A stretch of DNA of 64,000 nt from Tomocerus qinae (taxonomy: Eukaryota; Arthropoda; Collembola; Entomobryomorpha; Tomoceridae): contig CM034547.1 in NCBI GenBank assembly GCA_020055645.1, positions 69,226,884 to 69,290,883 on the forward strand, read 5' to 3'. The notes beneath the pieces are model-generated. The model did no database searches. It was given only the letters and a program-made list of their open reading frames with translations, and was not told the origin of the DNA. The translations under genes were made by a program, and so were the position numbers. Positions 62,401 to 64,000 of this stretch are shown in pieces (position 1 is the stretch's first letter; every line of letters starts with the position of its first letter).

Positions 62401-64000
62401 ATAAAGATTATCTGACTTAGGAAGAATTCTAAACGAGGTAATCCTGACAAGGCTATGAGATAAGTGTAACAATTTTAAAAACAATCAGTAAATTTATGAA
62501 TGCATATCCTCCGTCTGGAATTTGAATAGCTTCCCTTCAAGGAAGCCCGTAGAAGTAGACAGGAAAATGTCATGACATTTTAAAAGAACAGAAACCAGGA
62601 GCAAAGTAATAAAGATTATCTGACTTAGGAAGAATTCTAAACGAGGTAATCCTGACAAGGCTATGAGATAAGTGTAACAATTTTAAAAACAATCAGTAAA
62701 TTTATGAATGCATATCCTCCGTCTGGAATTTGAATAGCTTCCCTTCAAGAAAGCCCGTAGAAGTAGACAGGAAAATGTCATGACATTTTAAAAGAACAGA
62801 AACCAGGAGCAAAGTAATAAAGATTATCTGACTTAGGAAGAATTCTAAACGAGGTAATCCTGACAAGGCTATGACATAAGTGTAACATTTTTAAAAACAA
62901 TCAGTAAATTTATAATTGCATATCCTCCGTCTGGAATTTGAATACCTTTCCTTCAAGGAAGCCCGTAGAAGTAGACAAGAAAATGTCATGACATTTTAAA
63001 AGAACAGAAACCAGGAGCAAAGTAATAAAGATTATCTGACTTAGGAAGAATTCTAAACGAGGTAATCCTGACAAGGCTATGACATAAGTGTAACAATTTT
63101 AAAAACAATCAGTAAATTTATGAATGCATATCCTCCGTCTGGATTTTGAATAGCTTCCCTTCAAGGAAGCCCGTAGAAGTAGACAGGAAAATGTCATGAC
63201 ATTTTAAAAGAACAGAAACCAGGAGCAAAGTAATAAAGATTATCTGACTTAGGAAGAATTCTAAACGAGGTAATCCTGACAAGGCTATGACATAAGTGTA
63301 ACAATTTTAAAAACAATCAGTAAATTTATGAATGCATATCCTCCGTCTGGAATTTGAATAGCTTCCCTTCAAGAAAGCCCGTAGAAGTAGACAGGAAAAT
63401 GTCATGACATTTTAAAAGAACAGAAACCAGGAGCAAAGTAATAAAGATTATCTGACTTAGGAAGAATTCTAAACGAGGTAATCCTGACAAGGCTATGACA
63501 TAAGTGTAACAATTTTAAAAACAATCAGTAAATTTATGAATGCATATCCTCCGTCTGGAATTTGAATACCTTCCCTTCAAGGAAGCCCGTAGAAGTAGAC
63601 AGGCAAATGTCCTGACATTTTAAAAGAACAGAAACCAGGAGCAAAGTAATAAAGATTATCTGACTTAGGAAGAATTCTAAACGAGGTAATCCTGACAAGG
63701 CTATGAGATAAGTGTAACAATTTTAAAAACAATCAGTAAATTTATGAATGCATATCCTCCGTCTGGAATTTGAATACCTTCCCTTCAAGGAAGCCCGTAG
63801 AAGTAGACAAGAAAATGTCATGACATTTTAAAAGAACAGAAACCAGGAGCAAAGTAATAAAGATTATCTGACTTAGGAAGAATTCTAAACGAGGTAATCC
63901 TGACAAGGCTATGACATAAGTGTAACAATTTTAAAAACAATCAGTAAATTTATGAATGCATATCCTCCGTCTGGAATTTGAATAGCTTCCCTTCAAGAAA
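47496..64000. repeat. 208-bp satellite DNA array (about 79 copies, continues past the window)
   Basis: Head-to-tail units of 208 bp (207-209 with indels), about 64% A+T by eye. Each reads ATGAATGCATATCCTCCGTC ... AACAATCAGTAAATTT. The first unit (47514) is diverged, the next few less so, and the interior is nearly uniform, as expected from unequal exchange. Diagnostic variants define subfamilies: ATAGC/ATACC TTCCC, CAAGG/CAAGA AAGCCC, GAGATAAG/GACATAAG, AAAAGAACAG/AAAATAACAG. Most units contain the perfect 18-bp palindrome AAAATGTCATGACATTTT. Many also contain an imperfect stem, GCTTCCCTTCAAGGAAGC. No ORF of substance, no promoter and no ribozyme core was found. Confidence 0.98.

Noticed and set aside
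47496..64000. Satellite as a CRISPR array or other repeat-spacer system
   Set aside because: Units are continuous 208-bp tandem copies with no unique spacers, in a eukaryotic context.
47496..64000. Hammerhead ribozyme encoded by the satellite
   Set aside because: No CTGATGA plus GAAA core with a GTC-type cleavage site on either strand; the closest string (CTTGATGA in the outer monomers) lacks the partner motif.
47496..64000. CENP-B box in the satellite monomer
   Set aside because: CCTTCGTCTGGAA in some units resembles part of the box by chance, but the CGGG half is absent on both strands.

Overview
This is a eukaryotic nuclear window, AT-rich, with compact multi-exon genes, GT-AG introns, AATAAA poly(A) signals and many small DNA-transposon relics. 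The gene set (an ELOVL6-type elongase, an AMT-type ammonium transporter, a WS/DGAT-type acyltransferase and an ATP9-class P4-ATPase) suggests an arthropod. The WS/DGAT-type gene would fit a basal hexapod such as a springtail or a crustacean, but that is inference. Gene models were built by hand from splice phases; every model listed as a CDS closes in frame except the unidentified gene at 37.5-38.2 kb.

Layout. 0-0.8 kb: 3' end of an ELOVL6-like elongase (+). 2.7-9.2 kb: SLC25A16-type mitochondrial carrier (-), with a 3.8-kb intron. 10-10.2 kb: hAT-type MITE with a perfect 8-bp target duplication. 10.9-11.2 kb: small orphan ORF (+). 11.4-14.2 kb: WS/DGAT-family protein that has lost its catalytic histidines (-). 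16.5-17.9 kb: Mutator-like (or Merlin-like) element with ~155-bp terminal inverted repeats and a perfect 9-bp target duplication. 19.1-21.1 kb: BPHL hydrolase (-), head to head with TSG101 (+, 22.0-23.9 kb). 25.3-27.9 kb: FARSA, cytosolic Phe-tRNA synthetase alpha (+). 28.9-34.7 kb: 18-exon ATP9 P4-ATPase (-). 37.5-38.2 kb: unidentified, apparently frameshifted membrane-protein gene (-). 38.9-40.5 kb: ZCCHC24/ZAR1-like zinc-ribbon protein with two copies of the zinc module (+). 41.3-45.5 kb: ammonium transporter Amt (-), 12 exons including three of 24-38 nt; its first two introns are mostly inverted-repeat elements.

46.1-64 kb: a 208-bp satellite array of about 79 copies that runs off the right edge. 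Its left edge is a diverged monomer split from the array by a ~1.2-kb insertion that carries its own 40-bp minisatellite. Most interior monomers hold a perfect 18-bp palindrome; the two outermost monomers have the same arms around a 5-nt spacer.

The genes are mostly unrelated housekeeping functions (mitochondrial transport, ESCRT-I sorting, translation, lipid flipping, ammonium transport). Two are lipid-enzyme relatives (ELOVL6-like and WS/DGAT-like), and both lack histidines that are essential in their families. The most notable structures are the satellite with its evolving palindrome, an Amt intron made almost entirely of one inverted-repeat element, the tandem zinc module, and the two probable pseudoenzymes.
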